NCBI GenBank assembly: GCA_030629295.1
Contig: DAOVPH010000101.1
Coordinates: forward strand, 1 to 6,000
From: Candidatus Latescibacterota bacterium
Lineage (GTDB): Bacteria > Latescibacterota > MVCY01
DNA length: 6,000 bases
Direction of reading: 5' to 3'
A model generated the notes under the pieces. That model was not told where the DNA came from and ran no database searches. It saw only the letters and a list, made by a program, of their open reading frames with translations. The position numbers were made by a program, and so were the translations under genes. This document shows positions 1-5,880 of this stretch, piece by piece (the first letter of the stretch is position 1; every line of letters begins with the position of its first letter).

Positions 1-865
1 ACTGGACCTGGTGGAGAAGGTAATTGAAGATGGCCGAGATGTGGGGGAAATTGTACGGGGACTTCTGGAGCATCTTCGGGACCTGCTATTTGCCAAGATC
101 CCCGGAGGAATGAAGAGCATAGAGGCATCGGAGGGGGATAAGCTGAGCTGCCAGACCCAGGCAGAAAACTTCTCCGAAGAAGATCTACTGCGGATGATAA
201 AGATCGTCTCTGACTTGGAAGCCTCAATCAATCGGGCTTCCCACCCAAGACTGAAGCTGGAAATCGCCGTTGTCAGGTTGATCAAGCTCGATTCTACCGT
301 GCTTCTAAACGAGCTATTGGAACGATTTTCCCGGTTAGAGGGGAGATTCAAGGGGGAAACCTTTCAGATCAGCGAAGAGAGAGCTTCCCTGCCACTGTTT
401 GAAAACAAACCAAAGCAGATAGAACCCCAAAAGAAAGTGACAGTAGCAGTTCCCAAACAAGTGGAAGAGACAACTGTAGAGCCAGCAGATCTGGAGGTGA
501 ACCTGGAAAATATACGACAATACTGGCCCCAAATAGTTGACGCAGTTAAACGGAAGAAGATGAGCCTGGGGTCGCTTCTCTCTCACGGAGTACCTGCTGA
601 ACTATCTGGAAACATCCTTCAGCTCTCTTTCAAAAAGGAAGAGAATTTCTCTGCCAAGAAGGTAGAGAAAAATGCCCCTGTAGTGGAGAAGACCGTAGAA
701 GAGATGTTCACTACTCCACTGAAGATCAAGTGCGTAATCGCCAACTCCGAGGAGAAACCAGGCTCAGCGAAAACCCCCTTAGAACAACTCTACCAAAAGG
801 AGCCACTGCTTCGCAGCGTGGTGGAGATATTCGATGGAGAGTTGATAGGCTCTCCCGACAATTAG
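1..865 (+). CDS. dnaX: DNA polymerase III subunit gamma/tau, C-terminal part (5' end outside window)
   Basis: This is the C-terminal part of the clamp-loader subunit, which in the cytoplasm assembles the sliding-clamp loader and, as tau, links it to polymerase and helicase. About 287 residues are visible; the reading frame is open from base 2. The GTG at 11 lies inside a conserved helix and is not a real start. The first 30 or so residues (DGRDVGEIVRGLLEHLRDLL) match the start of the helical collar domain (domain III), and LKLEIAVVRLIKL near residue 85 matches its end. A charged, Pro/Lys-rich linker follows at about residues 125-165. A final domain opens with IRQYWPQIVDAVKRKK and ends with PLLRSVVEIFDGELI, as in bacterial tau C-termini. 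The ATPase domain must lie upstream. No slippery run that would give a short gamma form is evident in this part. The neighbours ebfC and recR are the classic partners of dnaX, which supports the call. Identity rests on family patterns recalled, not on a search. Confidence 0.9.
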   Translation, partial: LDLVEKVIEDGRDVGEIVRGLLEHLRDLLFAKIPGGMKSIEASEGDKLSCQTQAENFSEEDLLRMIKIVSDLEASINRASHPRLKLEIAVVRLIKLDSTVLLNELLERFSRLEGRFKGETFQISEERASLPLFENKPKQIEPQKKVTVAVPKQVEETTVEPADLEVNLENIRQYWPQIVDAVKRKKMSLGSLLSHGVPAELSGNILQLSFKKEENFSAKKVEKNAPVVEKTVEEMFTTPLKIKCVIANSEEKPGSAKTPLEQLYQKEPLLRSVVEIFDGELIGSPDN

Positions 866-908
866 TGCTAAAAATCGAAGTGAAGAACAAGTGAAACAAT
901 TTGAAAAC

Positions 909-915
909 AAGGAGG
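909..915 (+). promoter_or_regulatory. Ribosome binding site of ebfC
   Basis: AAGGAGG is a full-strength Shine-Dalgarno sequence 8 bases before the ATG at 924. It decides the start: an in-frame GTG at 891 would add 11 residues, lies upstream of this site, and has no good ribosome site of its own. Confidence 0.85.
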
Positions 916-923
916 ACAATCTA

Positions 924-1262
924 ATGGCAAAAGGATTTGCAGCGGTGATGAAACAAGCGCAGGCATTGCAAGGAAAACTCTCTAAGTTACAGGAAGACTT
1001 AGAGTTAGAAAGGGTCGAAGGCAGTGCCGGTGGAGGTATGGTCACTGTGGTTGCCAATGGTAAACAGGATATTCTGGAAGTGAAAATTGACCCTGAGGTG
1101 GTAAATCCCGAAGATGTTGAGATGTTAGAGGATTTGATTGTTGCTGCCGTAAACCAGGCCCGCCAGCGGGCTCAAGAATTGGCAGAAGAAGAGATGCAAA
1201 AAGTAACCGGGGGCCTTGTCCCGCAACTTCTGGGTGATATAAAAATACCTGGTTTGACTTAA
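924..1262 (+). CDS. ebfC: YbaB/EbfC family nucleoid-associated DNA-binding protein
   Basis: This is a small (112-residue) DNA-binding protein of the YbaB/EbfC family; family members form homodimers that bind DNA and are nucleoid-associated. The N-terminal helix MKQAQALQGKLSKLQEDL (about residues 9-26), the core segment VEGSAGGGMVTVVANGK (31-47), the strand ILEVKIDPEVV and the long C-terminal helix (about 65-95) all match the family layout, as does a Gly/Pro-rich tail ending DIKIPGLT. The length is normal for the family, which usually runs to about 100-115 residues. The start at 924 is chosen because of the ideal Shine-Dalgarno just before it. The gene lies 58 bases after dnaX and 27 bases before recR, the conserved bacterial arrangement, so co-expression is likely. 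The exact cellular role is not settled for most members; links to recombination are suggested mainly by this gene context. Confidence 0.93.
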   Translation: MAKGFAAVMKQAQALQGKLSKLQEDLELERVEGSAGGGMVTVVANGKQDILEVKIDPEVVNPEDVEMLEDLIVAAVNQARQRAQELAEEEMQKVTGGLVPQLLGDIKIPGLT

Positions 1263-1289
1263 CTTAATAAGGATAGGGAGAAATAGCTG

Positions 1290-1889
1290 ATGCAATTCAC
1301 TGTTGATTGTATTGAGAAACTGACCGCGGCATTTGAAAAATTGCCTTCCATCGGAAGAAGAACCGCCCAACGATTAACCTTCTATCTGATGAAGGCCGAT
1401 AAGCAAGAAGCACTCTCTCTGGCAGAGGCAATTACTGAACTAAAGGAGAAAACCCGCTACTGTTCGATCTGTTTCAATTTGACCGAAGCCGACCCCTGCA
1501 ATATTTGCTCCGATTCCAGCAGAGAGCGCTCAATTATATGTGTGATAGAGGAACCAAAAGATGTCCTGGCGCTGGAGAAAACAGGTCAGTACAGGGGGCT
1601 CTATCATGTGCTGGGTGGAGTTCTATCCCCGCTGGATGGCATCGGCCCAGATAATTTGAGGATCAGGGAGCTTCAGGAGCGGGTGAAAAGTGGCATCGGG
1701 GAAGTGATTCTGGCCACCAGTGCTACCGCAGAGGGAGAAACCACTTCTGCCTATCTGGCAAAATTGCTTCACCCCTACTCAGTGAAGATCTCCCGGATTG
1801 CTCGGGGATTGCCTGTAGGGGGAGATTTAGAAATCGCCAGCAAGGAGACTTTGATTCGAGCTTTAGAAGAACGGAGGAAGATAGAATAA
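1290..1889 (+). CDS. recR: Recombination mediator protein RecR
   Basis: RecR works with RecO and RecF to load RecA on single-stranded gaps in recombinational DNA repair. The 199-residue length is typical. In order: an N-terminal helix-hairpin-helix DNA-binding motif, LPSIGRRTAQRL (18-29); a four-cysteine zinc finger with Cys58, Cys61, Cys70 and Cys73; and a Toprim domain from about residue 81, with ICVIEEPKDVLALEKTG and GGVLSPLDGIGPDNL (109-123). The conserved stretches ATSATAEGETTSAYL (142-156) and ARGLPVGGDLE (171-181) follow, and the C-terminus ends ALEERR. No key residue is missing. The ATG at 1290 has a modest purine-rich ribosome site (GGGAG at 1276-1280). The gene follows ebfC by 27 bases, and its stop lies 37 bases before porC with no terminator between, so transcription may continue into the por genes. 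Confidence 0.97.
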   Translation: MQFTVDCIEKLTAAFEKLPSIGRRTAQRLTFYLMKADKQEALSLAEAITELKEKTRYCSICFNLTEADPCNICSDSSRERSIICVIEEPKDVLALEKTGQYRGLYHVLGGVLSPLDGIGPDNLRIRELQERVKSGIGEVILATSATAEGETTSAYLAKLLHPYSVKISRIARGLPVGGDLEIASKETLIRALEERRKIE

Positions 1890-1915
1890 TCACCAGCGAA
1901 GCTTGGTTGGCATAC

Positions 1916-1922
1916 AAGGAGG
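1916..1922 (+). promoter_or_regulatory. Ribosome binding site of porC
   Basis: AAGGAGG lies 4 bases before the ATG at 1927 and 13 before an in-frame ATG at 1936. The spacing to 1927 is slightly short but better than that to 1936. It rules out the upstream in-frame TTG at 1903, which precedes the site. Both ATG choices leave the conserved glycine loop intact. Confidence 0.75.
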
Positions 1923-1926
1923 TTCT

Positions 1927-2499
1927 ATGTCTAAAATGATCGAAGTCCGATGGCACGGCAGAGGAGGACAGGGGGCAAAAACCGCTGCCTATCTTCTCGC
2001 CGAATCGGCAATGCAAGAGGGTAAATATATTCAGGCTTTCCCGGAATACGGTCCAGAGAGGATGGGGGCACCTATAATGGCGTTCACCCGCATAAGTGAC
2101 AGCCCGATTAGAATTCACTGCCATGTGAAGTCCCCCCAGGTAGTGGCAGTATTAGACCCCACCTTGCTGGAAACTGTGAATATTTTAGATGGCGTTCCTG
2201 AAAACGGCACGGTGGTAGTAAACACAGACGAGTCCCCGAATTCATTGCGCAGAACCTTGAACATATCGGGCAGACGACTGTTCACTGTGCCAGCCACTCA
2301 GATCGCCCTGGAGATTATCGGCAGACCCATCCCCAATACCCCAATGATGGGCGCTATGATCAAAGCGACTGGGCTTTTAGACATAGAGGCAGTTATCGCC
2401 AACACCCGTAAGAGTTTTGAGAAAAAGTTCAACGCCCAGGTGGTAGAGAAGAATATCCAGGCTATCCGACGGGCTTACGAGGAGGTGAAATCAGAGTGA
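1927..2499 (+). CDS. porC: 2-oxoacid:ferredoxin oxidoreductase (pyruvate synthase) gamma subunit
   Basis: This is the gamma subunit of the four-subunit, cytoplasmic, oxygen-sensitive complex that converts pyruvate plus CoA to acetyl-CoA and CO2 while reducing ferredoxin. In the family this subunit corresponds to the domain that helps bind CoA. The 190-residue length is usual. Recognisable segments are EVRWHGRGGQGAKTAA at the N-terminus (glycine loop, residues 11-16), FPEYGPERMGAPI (38-50), a beta-alpha core containing VVAVLDPTLLE (about 72-82), and PATQIALEIIGRPIPNTPMMGA (122-143) written here as one region with its invariant Asn-Thr and Met-Gly-Ala. The C-terminal helix contains Lys/Glu-rich sequence. 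Its 3' end overlaps porD by four bases (GTGA), indicating translational coupling. Substrate could be pyruvate or a branched-chain 2-oxoacid; the gamma subunit does not decide this. Confidence 0.92.
   Translation: MSKMIEVRWHGRGGQGAKTAAYLLAESAMQEGKYIQAFPEYGPERMGAPIMAFTRISDSPIRIHCHVKSPQVVAVLDPTLLETVNILDGVPENGTVVVNTDESPNSLRRTLNISGRRLFTVPATQIALEIIGRPIPNTPMMGAMIKATGLLDIEAVIANTRKSFEKKFNAQVVEKNIQAIRRAYEEVKSE
2481..2487 (+). promoter_or_regulatory. Ribosome binding site of porD, inside the 3' end of porC
   Basis: GGAGGTG lies 8 bases before the GTG start at 2496, within the last codons of porC. Together with the GTGA stop/start overlap it supports a non-ATG start and translational coupling of the gamma and delta subunits. 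Confidence 0.75.
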
Positions 2500-2795
2500 A
2501 AATCACACCCGAGACCAGATGGAAAGAGCTGCCTCAGGGGGGAATAATACCGGAAGCAGGTAACGCTGAGCAATACATAACTGGCAGTTGGCGAACCTTC
2601 CGTCCCATCAGGGATGAGGAGAAATGCACCAATTGCCTGCTGTGCTGGATCCACTGCCCCGATTCCTCCATTATAGTTGAAGATGCTAAGGTTGTAGGTA
2701 TAGATTACGACCATTGTAAAGGCTGTGGCATCTGTGCCGAAATTTGTCCGCCTAAGATTAAAGCAATAACAATGATAGAAGAAAAAAGGGGTTGA
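2496..2795 (+). CDS. porD: 2-oxoacid:ferredoxin oxidoreductase delta subunit, 2x[4Fe-4S] ferredoxin
   Basis: This is the ferredoxin-like subunit that passes electrons from the catalytic subunits to soluble ferredoxin. Its 99 residues contain two CxxCxxCxxxC(P) motifs: Cys44, 47, 50, 54 and Cys74, 77, 80, 84, which should bind two [4Fe-4S] clusters. The N-terminal extension of about 43 residues, including TGSWRTFRPI (29-38), is characteristic of PorD-type delta subunits and separates it from an ordinary bacterial ferredoxin. The start is a GTG overlapping the porC stop; it gives the usual family length of about 100 residues and has a good ribosome site. The stop codon (2793-2795) lies within the left arm of the inverted repeat at 2792-2841. 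Position between porC and porA fixes its role in the complex. Confidence 0.94.
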   Translation: MKITPETRWKELPQGGIIPEAGNAEQYITGSWRTFRPIRDEEKCTNCLLCWIHCPDSSIIVEDAKVVGIDYDHCKGCGICAEICPPKIKAITMIEEKRG

Positions 2796-2841
2796 TTTAA
2801 ACAGATTGAAGGATTCTATCTGTCGAATCTGTCTAAATCAA
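2792..2841. repeat. Near-perfect inverted repeat between porD and porA
   Basis: TTGATTTAAACAGATT (2792-2807) and AATCTGTCTAAATCAA (2826-2841) are reverse complements at 15 of 16 positions, the one mismatch being A2800 against C2833. They enclose an 18-base loop. A G-U pair (2791 with 2842) can extend the RNA stem. The heptamer ATCTGTC occurs twice on the right side (2818-2824 and 2827-2833), so ACAGAT at 2801-2806 can pair with either copy. No T-run follows, so this is not a standard intrinsic terminator. It could be an RNA processing or stabilising hairpin, an operator for a dimeric regulator, or a small palindromic repeat family; the sequence does not choose between these. It overlaps the porD stop codon but ends 19 bases before the porA ribosome site. 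Confidence 0.8.
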
Positions 2842-2860
2842 TGCTCATCTTGATTCCAAA

Positions 2861-2866
2861 AAGGAG
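2861..2866 (+). promoter_or_regulatory. Ribosome binding site of porA
   Basis: AAGGAG within an A-rich stretch lies 7 bases before the ATG at 2874. It favours this start over the in-frame ATG at 2841, which would add 11 poorly conserved-looking residues, sits at the edge of the inverted repeat, and has no good ribosome site upstream. Confidence 0.8.
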
Positions 2867-2873
2867 CAAATTG

Positions 2874-4055
2874 ATGGGAAATCTGATTTCAATGGAGGGG
2901 AACCAGGCAGCAGCAGAGGCGATGCGCCAGATAAATCCCGATGCAATGGCTGCCTACCCAATAACCCCTCAGACCGAGGTCGTTCAAACGTTTGCGCAAT
3001 TTGTAGCCGATGGTCGGGTGGATACTGAATTCGTCACAGTGGAGAGCGAGCACTCGGCAATGAGTGCCTGTGTGGCAGCAGCGGCATCGGGCACGCGGGT
3101 GATGACCGCCACCTCCGCCAACGGTATGGCTCTGATGTGGGAGATTCTCTACATCGCTGCCTCCACACGACTGCCAATTGTTATGGCCTTGGTAAACAGA
3201 GCCCTTTCCGCTAACATCAACATCCATTGCGACCACTCTGACTCAATGGGAGCCAGGGATACGGGGTGGATTCAACTTTTCTGTGAAAATGGTCAGGAGG
3301 CCTATGACAGCCTCATTCAAGCGGTTCGTATCGCTGAACATCCCCAGGTCAGGCTGCCGGTTATGGTTTGCTACGATGGTTTCATCATCAGCCACGCAGT
3401 GGAATGTTTGGAATTACTGAACGACAAGGAAGTTCAGAAGTTTATAGGAGAATTCAAGCCGGTGAACTCTCTGCTGGACATCTCTCATCCCTATACCTTT
3501 GGACCGTTGGACCTTTATGACTTCTACTTTGAGCATAAGCGCCAGCAGATAGAGGCTTACGGGCCGGCTAAGCGAGTTGTGGTGGAAATTGGCAAACAGT
3601 TCGCTACCCTTTCAGGAAGGGAGTACGGACTGTTTGAAGCCTATCGTCTCCAGGATGCTCAGCTGGCAATAGTTCTGATGGGTTCGGCCGCTGGGACAGC
3701 AAAAGAGGCCGTAGACCGGCTTAGGGCAAATGGTTTACCCATAGGGGTCCTGAAGTTACGAGCTTTCAGACCCTTCCCCAGTGAAGAGTTAACCCAGCTT
3801 TTGAGCAGATTTGAGGCAGTCGCCGTGCTGGACAGGGCGGTCTCCTTTGGTGCAGCCGCCGGACCACTGTTCACGGAGATAAGCTCGGCCTTGTTCGCCA
3901 GCAACCGTCGCCCCCTGTTGGTCAACTACATCTACGGCCTGGGGGGAAGAGATATAGATATAGAAGATATCCAGGAAGTTGGAGAGAAGCTCAAGAAAAC
4001 GGCAGAAAGCGGAAAAGTAGAACAACCTTTTGATTACATTGGTGTTAGAAAATAG
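2874..4055 (+). CDS. porA: 2-oxoacid:ferredoxin oxidoreductase (pyruvate synthase) alpha subunit
   Basis: This is the alpha subunit, which forms the catalytic site with beta: it holds the pyrimidine side of thiamine diphosphate and the substrate pocket. The 393 residues match the usual size of about 390. Domain I (about 1-235) carries AYPITPQTE (27-35), with the Thr that contacts substrate in known structures; VESEHSAMSA (56-65), whose Glu59 is the expected cofactor-activating Glu; TATSANGMALMWE (78-90); VNRALSA (107-113), with the expected substrate-binding Arg109; and DHSDSMGARDTGWIQ (120-134). Domain II (about 255-375) is the transketolase C-terminal-like domain, with VLMGSAAGTAKEAVD, LKLRAFRPFP and the family signature YGLGGRDI near residue 355. 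porB follows after 9 bases. Pyruvate is the likeliest substrate, but 2-oxoisovalerate-type enzymes are close relatives and cannot be excluded by eye. Confidence 0.94.
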   Translation: MGNLISMEGNQAAAEAMRQINPDAMAAYPITPQTEVVQTFAQFVADGRVDTEFVTVESEHSAMSACVAAAASGTRVMTATSANGMALMWEILYIAASTRLPIVMALVNRALSANINIHCDHSDSMGARDTGWIQLFCENGQEAYDSLIQAVRIAEHPQVRLPVMVCYDGFIISHAVECLELLNDKEVQKFIGEFKPVNSLLDISHPYTFGPLDLYDFYFEHKRQQIEAYGPAKRVVVEIGKQFATLSGREYGLFEAYRLQDAQLAIVLMGSAAGTAKEAVDRLRANGLPIGVLKLRAFRPFPSEELTQLLSRFEAVAVLDRAVSFGAAAGPLFTEISSALFASNRRPLLVNYIYGLGGRDIDIEDIQEVGEKLKKTAESGKVEQPFDYIGVRK

Positions 4056-4059
4056 GAGG
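4054..4059 (+). promoter_or_regulatory. Ribosome binding site of porB
   Basis: AGGAGG overlaps the porA stop codon (TAG, 4053-4055) and lies 5 bases before the ATG at 4065. The in-frame TTG at 4062 is only 2 bases away, too close, so ATG 4065 is chosen. The overlap suggests coupled translation of alpha and beta. Confidence 0.8.
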
Positions 4060-4064
4060 AGTTG

Positions 4065-4982
4065 ATGGCCAGTCTAAAACAACTTTCGAGCAAGAAAGAG
4101 CTGCTGACCGGAGGGCACCGGCTGTGTGCCGGGTGTGGGGCCTCGATAATTGTGCGGCAAGTGCTTCTGGCAGCAGATACGCCGGTAGTAGTGGCAGCTT
4201 CCACTGGTTGCCTGGAGGTGGCAACCAGTATTTTTCCTTATACTGCCTGGCGTTGCTCTTTTATTCACTGCGCCTTTGAAAACGCCGCTTCCACACTCAG
4301 TGGGGTGGAAACAGCCTACCGGGCGCTGAAGAAAAAAGGAAAGATCGACCAGGATATGCGATTCATCGCCTTCTCAGGCGACGGAGGCACTTATGATATA
4401 GGAATCCAGGCCCTCTCCGGCGCCTGCGAACGGGGCCACCGGATGCTTTATGTCTGCTATGATAACCAGGCCTATATGAACACGGGAATTCAGCGCTCCA
4501 GTGCTACCCCGCTAGGGGCGGCGACCACTACCTCTCCTGCGGGCAAGGTGCTCCCTGGCAAGACTCAAAACAGAAAGGATTTGACCGAAATAATAGCCGC
4601 TCACCATATCCCCTATGTGGCTCAGGCCTCACCCAGCCGCTGGAACGACTTAGTGAGCAAGGCCCAGAGGGCGCTCCAGGCTGAAGGACCCTCCTTTATG
4701 AATGTCCTCTCCCCTTGCCCTCGTGGCTGGCGATACCCTCCAAATGAGACCATCAAGATGGCCCAATTGGCTGTAGACACTTGTATCTGGCCGCTCTACG
4801 AGGTCGTGGAAGACAAATGGAGACTCACTTACCGGCCGAAGCAGAAACCGCCCGTCGAGGAATGGCTTAAGGCCCAAGGGAGATTTGCCCATCTGTTTAA
4901 AGGCGATAACCAACAGGTGATTGAACAACTGCAGGCCGAAGTGGACCGCCGCTGGGAAGAGTTGTTAGAGAAAACCTCTTGA
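4065..4982 (+). CDS. porB: 2-oxoacid:ferredoxin oxidoreductase (pyruvate synthase) beta subunit
   Basis: This is the beta subunit, which binds the diphosphate of thiamine diphosphate through Mg2+ and holds the cluster nearest the active site. It has 305 residues, a normal length. Cys21 and Cys24 (LCAGCGAS), Cys49 (STGCLEVA) and Cys218 (SPCPRGW) sit in the spacing of the four cluster ligands known from pyruvate:ferredoxin oxidoreductase structures. The thiamine diphosphate motif begins at GDGGTYDIG (105-113) and closes at YDNQAYMNTG (132-141), followed by IQRSSATP. Many relatives have DNEAYMNTG, so Gln135 replaces a common Glu; the metal-side residues Asp106 and Asn134 are present. The C-terminal 50 residues (W/E-rich, ending EELLEKTS) are family-typical. 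It closes the porCDAB set; 55 bases separate it from pgsA with no terminator. Confidence 0.95.
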   Translation: MASLKQLSSKKELLTGGHRLCAGCGASIIVRQVLLAADTPVVVAASTGCLEVATSIFPYTAWRCSFIHCAFENAASTLSGVETAYRALKKKGKIDQDMRFIAFSGDGGTYDIGIQALSGACERGHRMLYVCYDNQAYMNTGIQRSSATPLGAATTTSPAGKVLPGKTQNRKDLTEIIAAHHIPYVAQASPSRWNDLVSKAQRALQAEGPSFMNVLSPCPRGWRYPPNETIKMAQLAVDTCIWPLYEVVEDKWRLTYRPKQKPPVEEWLKAQGRFAHLFKGDNQQVIEQLQAEVDRRWEELLEKTS

Positions 4983-5037
4983 AAAACGTAGCGTATTCTT
5001 TCGCCCTTTCTGAGAAAATAGAGAGAGTGTTAGTACC

Positions 5038-5616
5038 ATGAGAAAACTGATAACTATACCTAATATATTGACCTTCTCCCGTATTGCTTTGACCGTGCTT
5101 TTCTTGAAGCTATTCTTTGCTGAAGGGCTGTATTGTCAATACCTTGCCTTGGTGGTTTTTGGAGTAGCTTCGCTGACGGACAGGTACGACGGCAAATTTG
5201 CTAGAACCAGAGGCTTATCTACCGGTTTTGGACGGTTCTTAGACCCTCTGGCCGATAAAATCCTCACCTTTTCAGTTCTTGTCTCTCTGGTTATCAAAGG
5301 CTTGGTTGCCGCTTGGATGGTAGGGGTCATCCTGGTGCGAGAGATAGTCATCACTGGTATGCGGGTGCGGGGCCTGCGTAGTGGCCGGCAGATGGCAACC
5401 TCAAAACTGGCCAAATGGAAAACAGCAATTCAGTTGGCTGTCATCTTCATTATTCTGGTGTTTCTCAACCTCCAAAAGACTTTTATTCGATGGAGGATAT
5501 ATTCCCCTCTGTTGGATGATGATTTTTCTTACTATTTTCTCAACGGAGCAATGGCAGCAATGATGGCCTTAGCGCTCATCTCAGCTGTGCCGTATCTTCT
5601 TGGTCGTAGTAAGTAA
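5038..5616 (+). CDS. pgsA: CDP-diacylglycerol--glycerol-3-phosphate 3-phosphatidyltransferase
   Basis: This integral membrane enzyme transfers a phosphatidyl group from CDP-diacylglycerol to glycerol 3-phosphate, giving phosphatidylglycerol phosphate, the first committed step to phosphatidylglycerol and cardiolipin. The 192 residues open with the PgsA-like MRKLITIPNILTFSRIAL. The CDP-alcohol phosphotransferase motif is complete: Asp48, Asp51-Gly52, Ala55-Arg56, Gly65, Asp69 and Asp73 (DxxDGxxAR-x8-GxxxDxxxD). VREIVITGMRVRG (100-112) and KLAKWKTAIQ (123-132) are also typical of PgsA. Hydrophobic segments lie at about 8-28, 32-47, 76-100, 130-144 and 168-188. A polar stretch (145-165) between the last two makes that loop rather long, and TDRYDG replaces the usual TDWxDG. 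The ATG at 5038 has only a weak purine-rich site (GAGAGAG, 5021-5027). Another CDP-alcohol transferase is possible, but PgsA fits best. Confidence 0.88.
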   Translation: MRKLITIPNILTFSRIALTVLFLKLFFAEGLYCQYLALVVFGVASLTDRYDGKFARTRGLSTGFGRFLDPLADKILTFSVLVSLVIKGLVAAWMVGVILVREIVITGMRVRGLRSGRQMATSKLAKWKTAIQLAVIFIILVFLNLQKTFIRWRIYSPLLDDDFSYYFLNGAMAAMMALALISAVPYLLGRSK

Positions 5617-5643
5617 TGCCGCAGTGATTTAGGATTTCCTGTA

Positions 5644-5675
5644 GGGGTGACTGGCCGATTAATCCCTGTTACCCC
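5644..5675 (+). other. Possible small hairpin after pgsA
   Basis: GGGGTGAC (5644-5651) can pair with GTTACCCC (5668-5675), seven Watson-Crick pairs plus one G-U, around a 16-base loop containing the palindrome GATTAATC (5658-5665). It lies between the pgsA stop and the terminator stem. It may be only an incidental structure in the 3' untranslated region; no T-run follows it. Confidence 0.35.
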
Positions 5676-5680
5676 ATGAG

Positions 5681-5721
5681 AAAAAACAGCCAACACCTCT
5701 CCGGTGTTGGCTGTTTTTTTT
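5681..5721. terminator. Strong, probably bidirectional intrinsic terminator
   Basis: AAAAAACAGCCAACACC (5681-5697) and GGTGTTGGCTGTTTTTT (5703-5719) are perfect reverse complements around the 5-base loop TCTCC. The core is 11 base pairs rich in G-C, flanked by six A-T pairs. On the plus strand the stem runs into eight Ts (5714-5721) and, after GTG, a second T-run. On the minus strand the A-run at 5681-5686 becomes a T-run after the stem. It lies 64 bases after pgsA and about 160 bases beyond the stop of the minus-strand gene, so it can end transcription from both sides. Confidence 0.95.
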
Positions 5722-5880
5722 GTGTTTTTTTCTATAGTTCCAAGAACTGCCTATTGTGAACTCTCTGGAATAGCCTCGCTTCTGTGACTACTGGCTCCAC
5801 AATGAGAAAAACGCCAATTGTGCGCTCCGCACTTATTCAGTCTTCTACAGCGTGGGAAAGACAGTGCGGGTCCATAGGCA
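5722..5880. other. Intergenic region between convergent genes, no gene seen
   Basis: I see no convincing coding region on either strand. Two tiny inverted repeats are present: AGTTC/GAACT (5736-5740, 5744-5748) and GTGCG/CGCAC (5820-5824, 5828-5832), each with a 3-base loop. Both are short enough to arise by chance. Confidence 0.5.

Noticed and set aside
11..13. GTG as the start of a 284-residue dnaX-end gene
   Set aside because: The frame is open back to base 2 and the codons before it continue the conserved helix, so this is an internal valine of a gene that begins before the window.
1723..2124. 133-codon open frame on the minus strand across the recR-porC junction
   Set aside because: It lies opposite two well-recognised genes, its product has low-complexity shadow-like composition, and no family resemblance is visible.
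2792..2841. Intrinsic terminator between porD and porA
   Set aside because: The stem is A/T-rich and followed by ATGCTCATC, not a T-run, so standard termination is unlikely.
2841..2873. Eleven-residue N-terminal extension of porA from ATG 2841
   Set aside because: It begins at the end of the inverted repeat, has no ribosome site, and the conserved alpha-subunit sequence begins right after the well-placed ATG at 2874.
2889..3236. 115-codon minus-strand open frame rich in His, Cys and Gly
   Set aside because: It is the antisense shadow of the strongly conserved thiamine diphosphate domain of porA; its metal-binding look is an effect of the opposite-strand codons.
4979..5008. Promoter for pgsA starting with TTGAAA at 4979
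   Set aside because: No acceptable -10 hexamer lies 16-18 bases downstream; TATTCT at 4995-5000 is too close to TTGAAA to be its partner.
5749..5827. Imperfect direct repeat GCCTATTGTGAACTC (5749-5763) and GCCAATTGTGCGCTC (5813-5827)
   Set aside because: Only 12 of 15 bases match, there are two copies, and the surrounding sequence does not align; chance is sufficient explanation.
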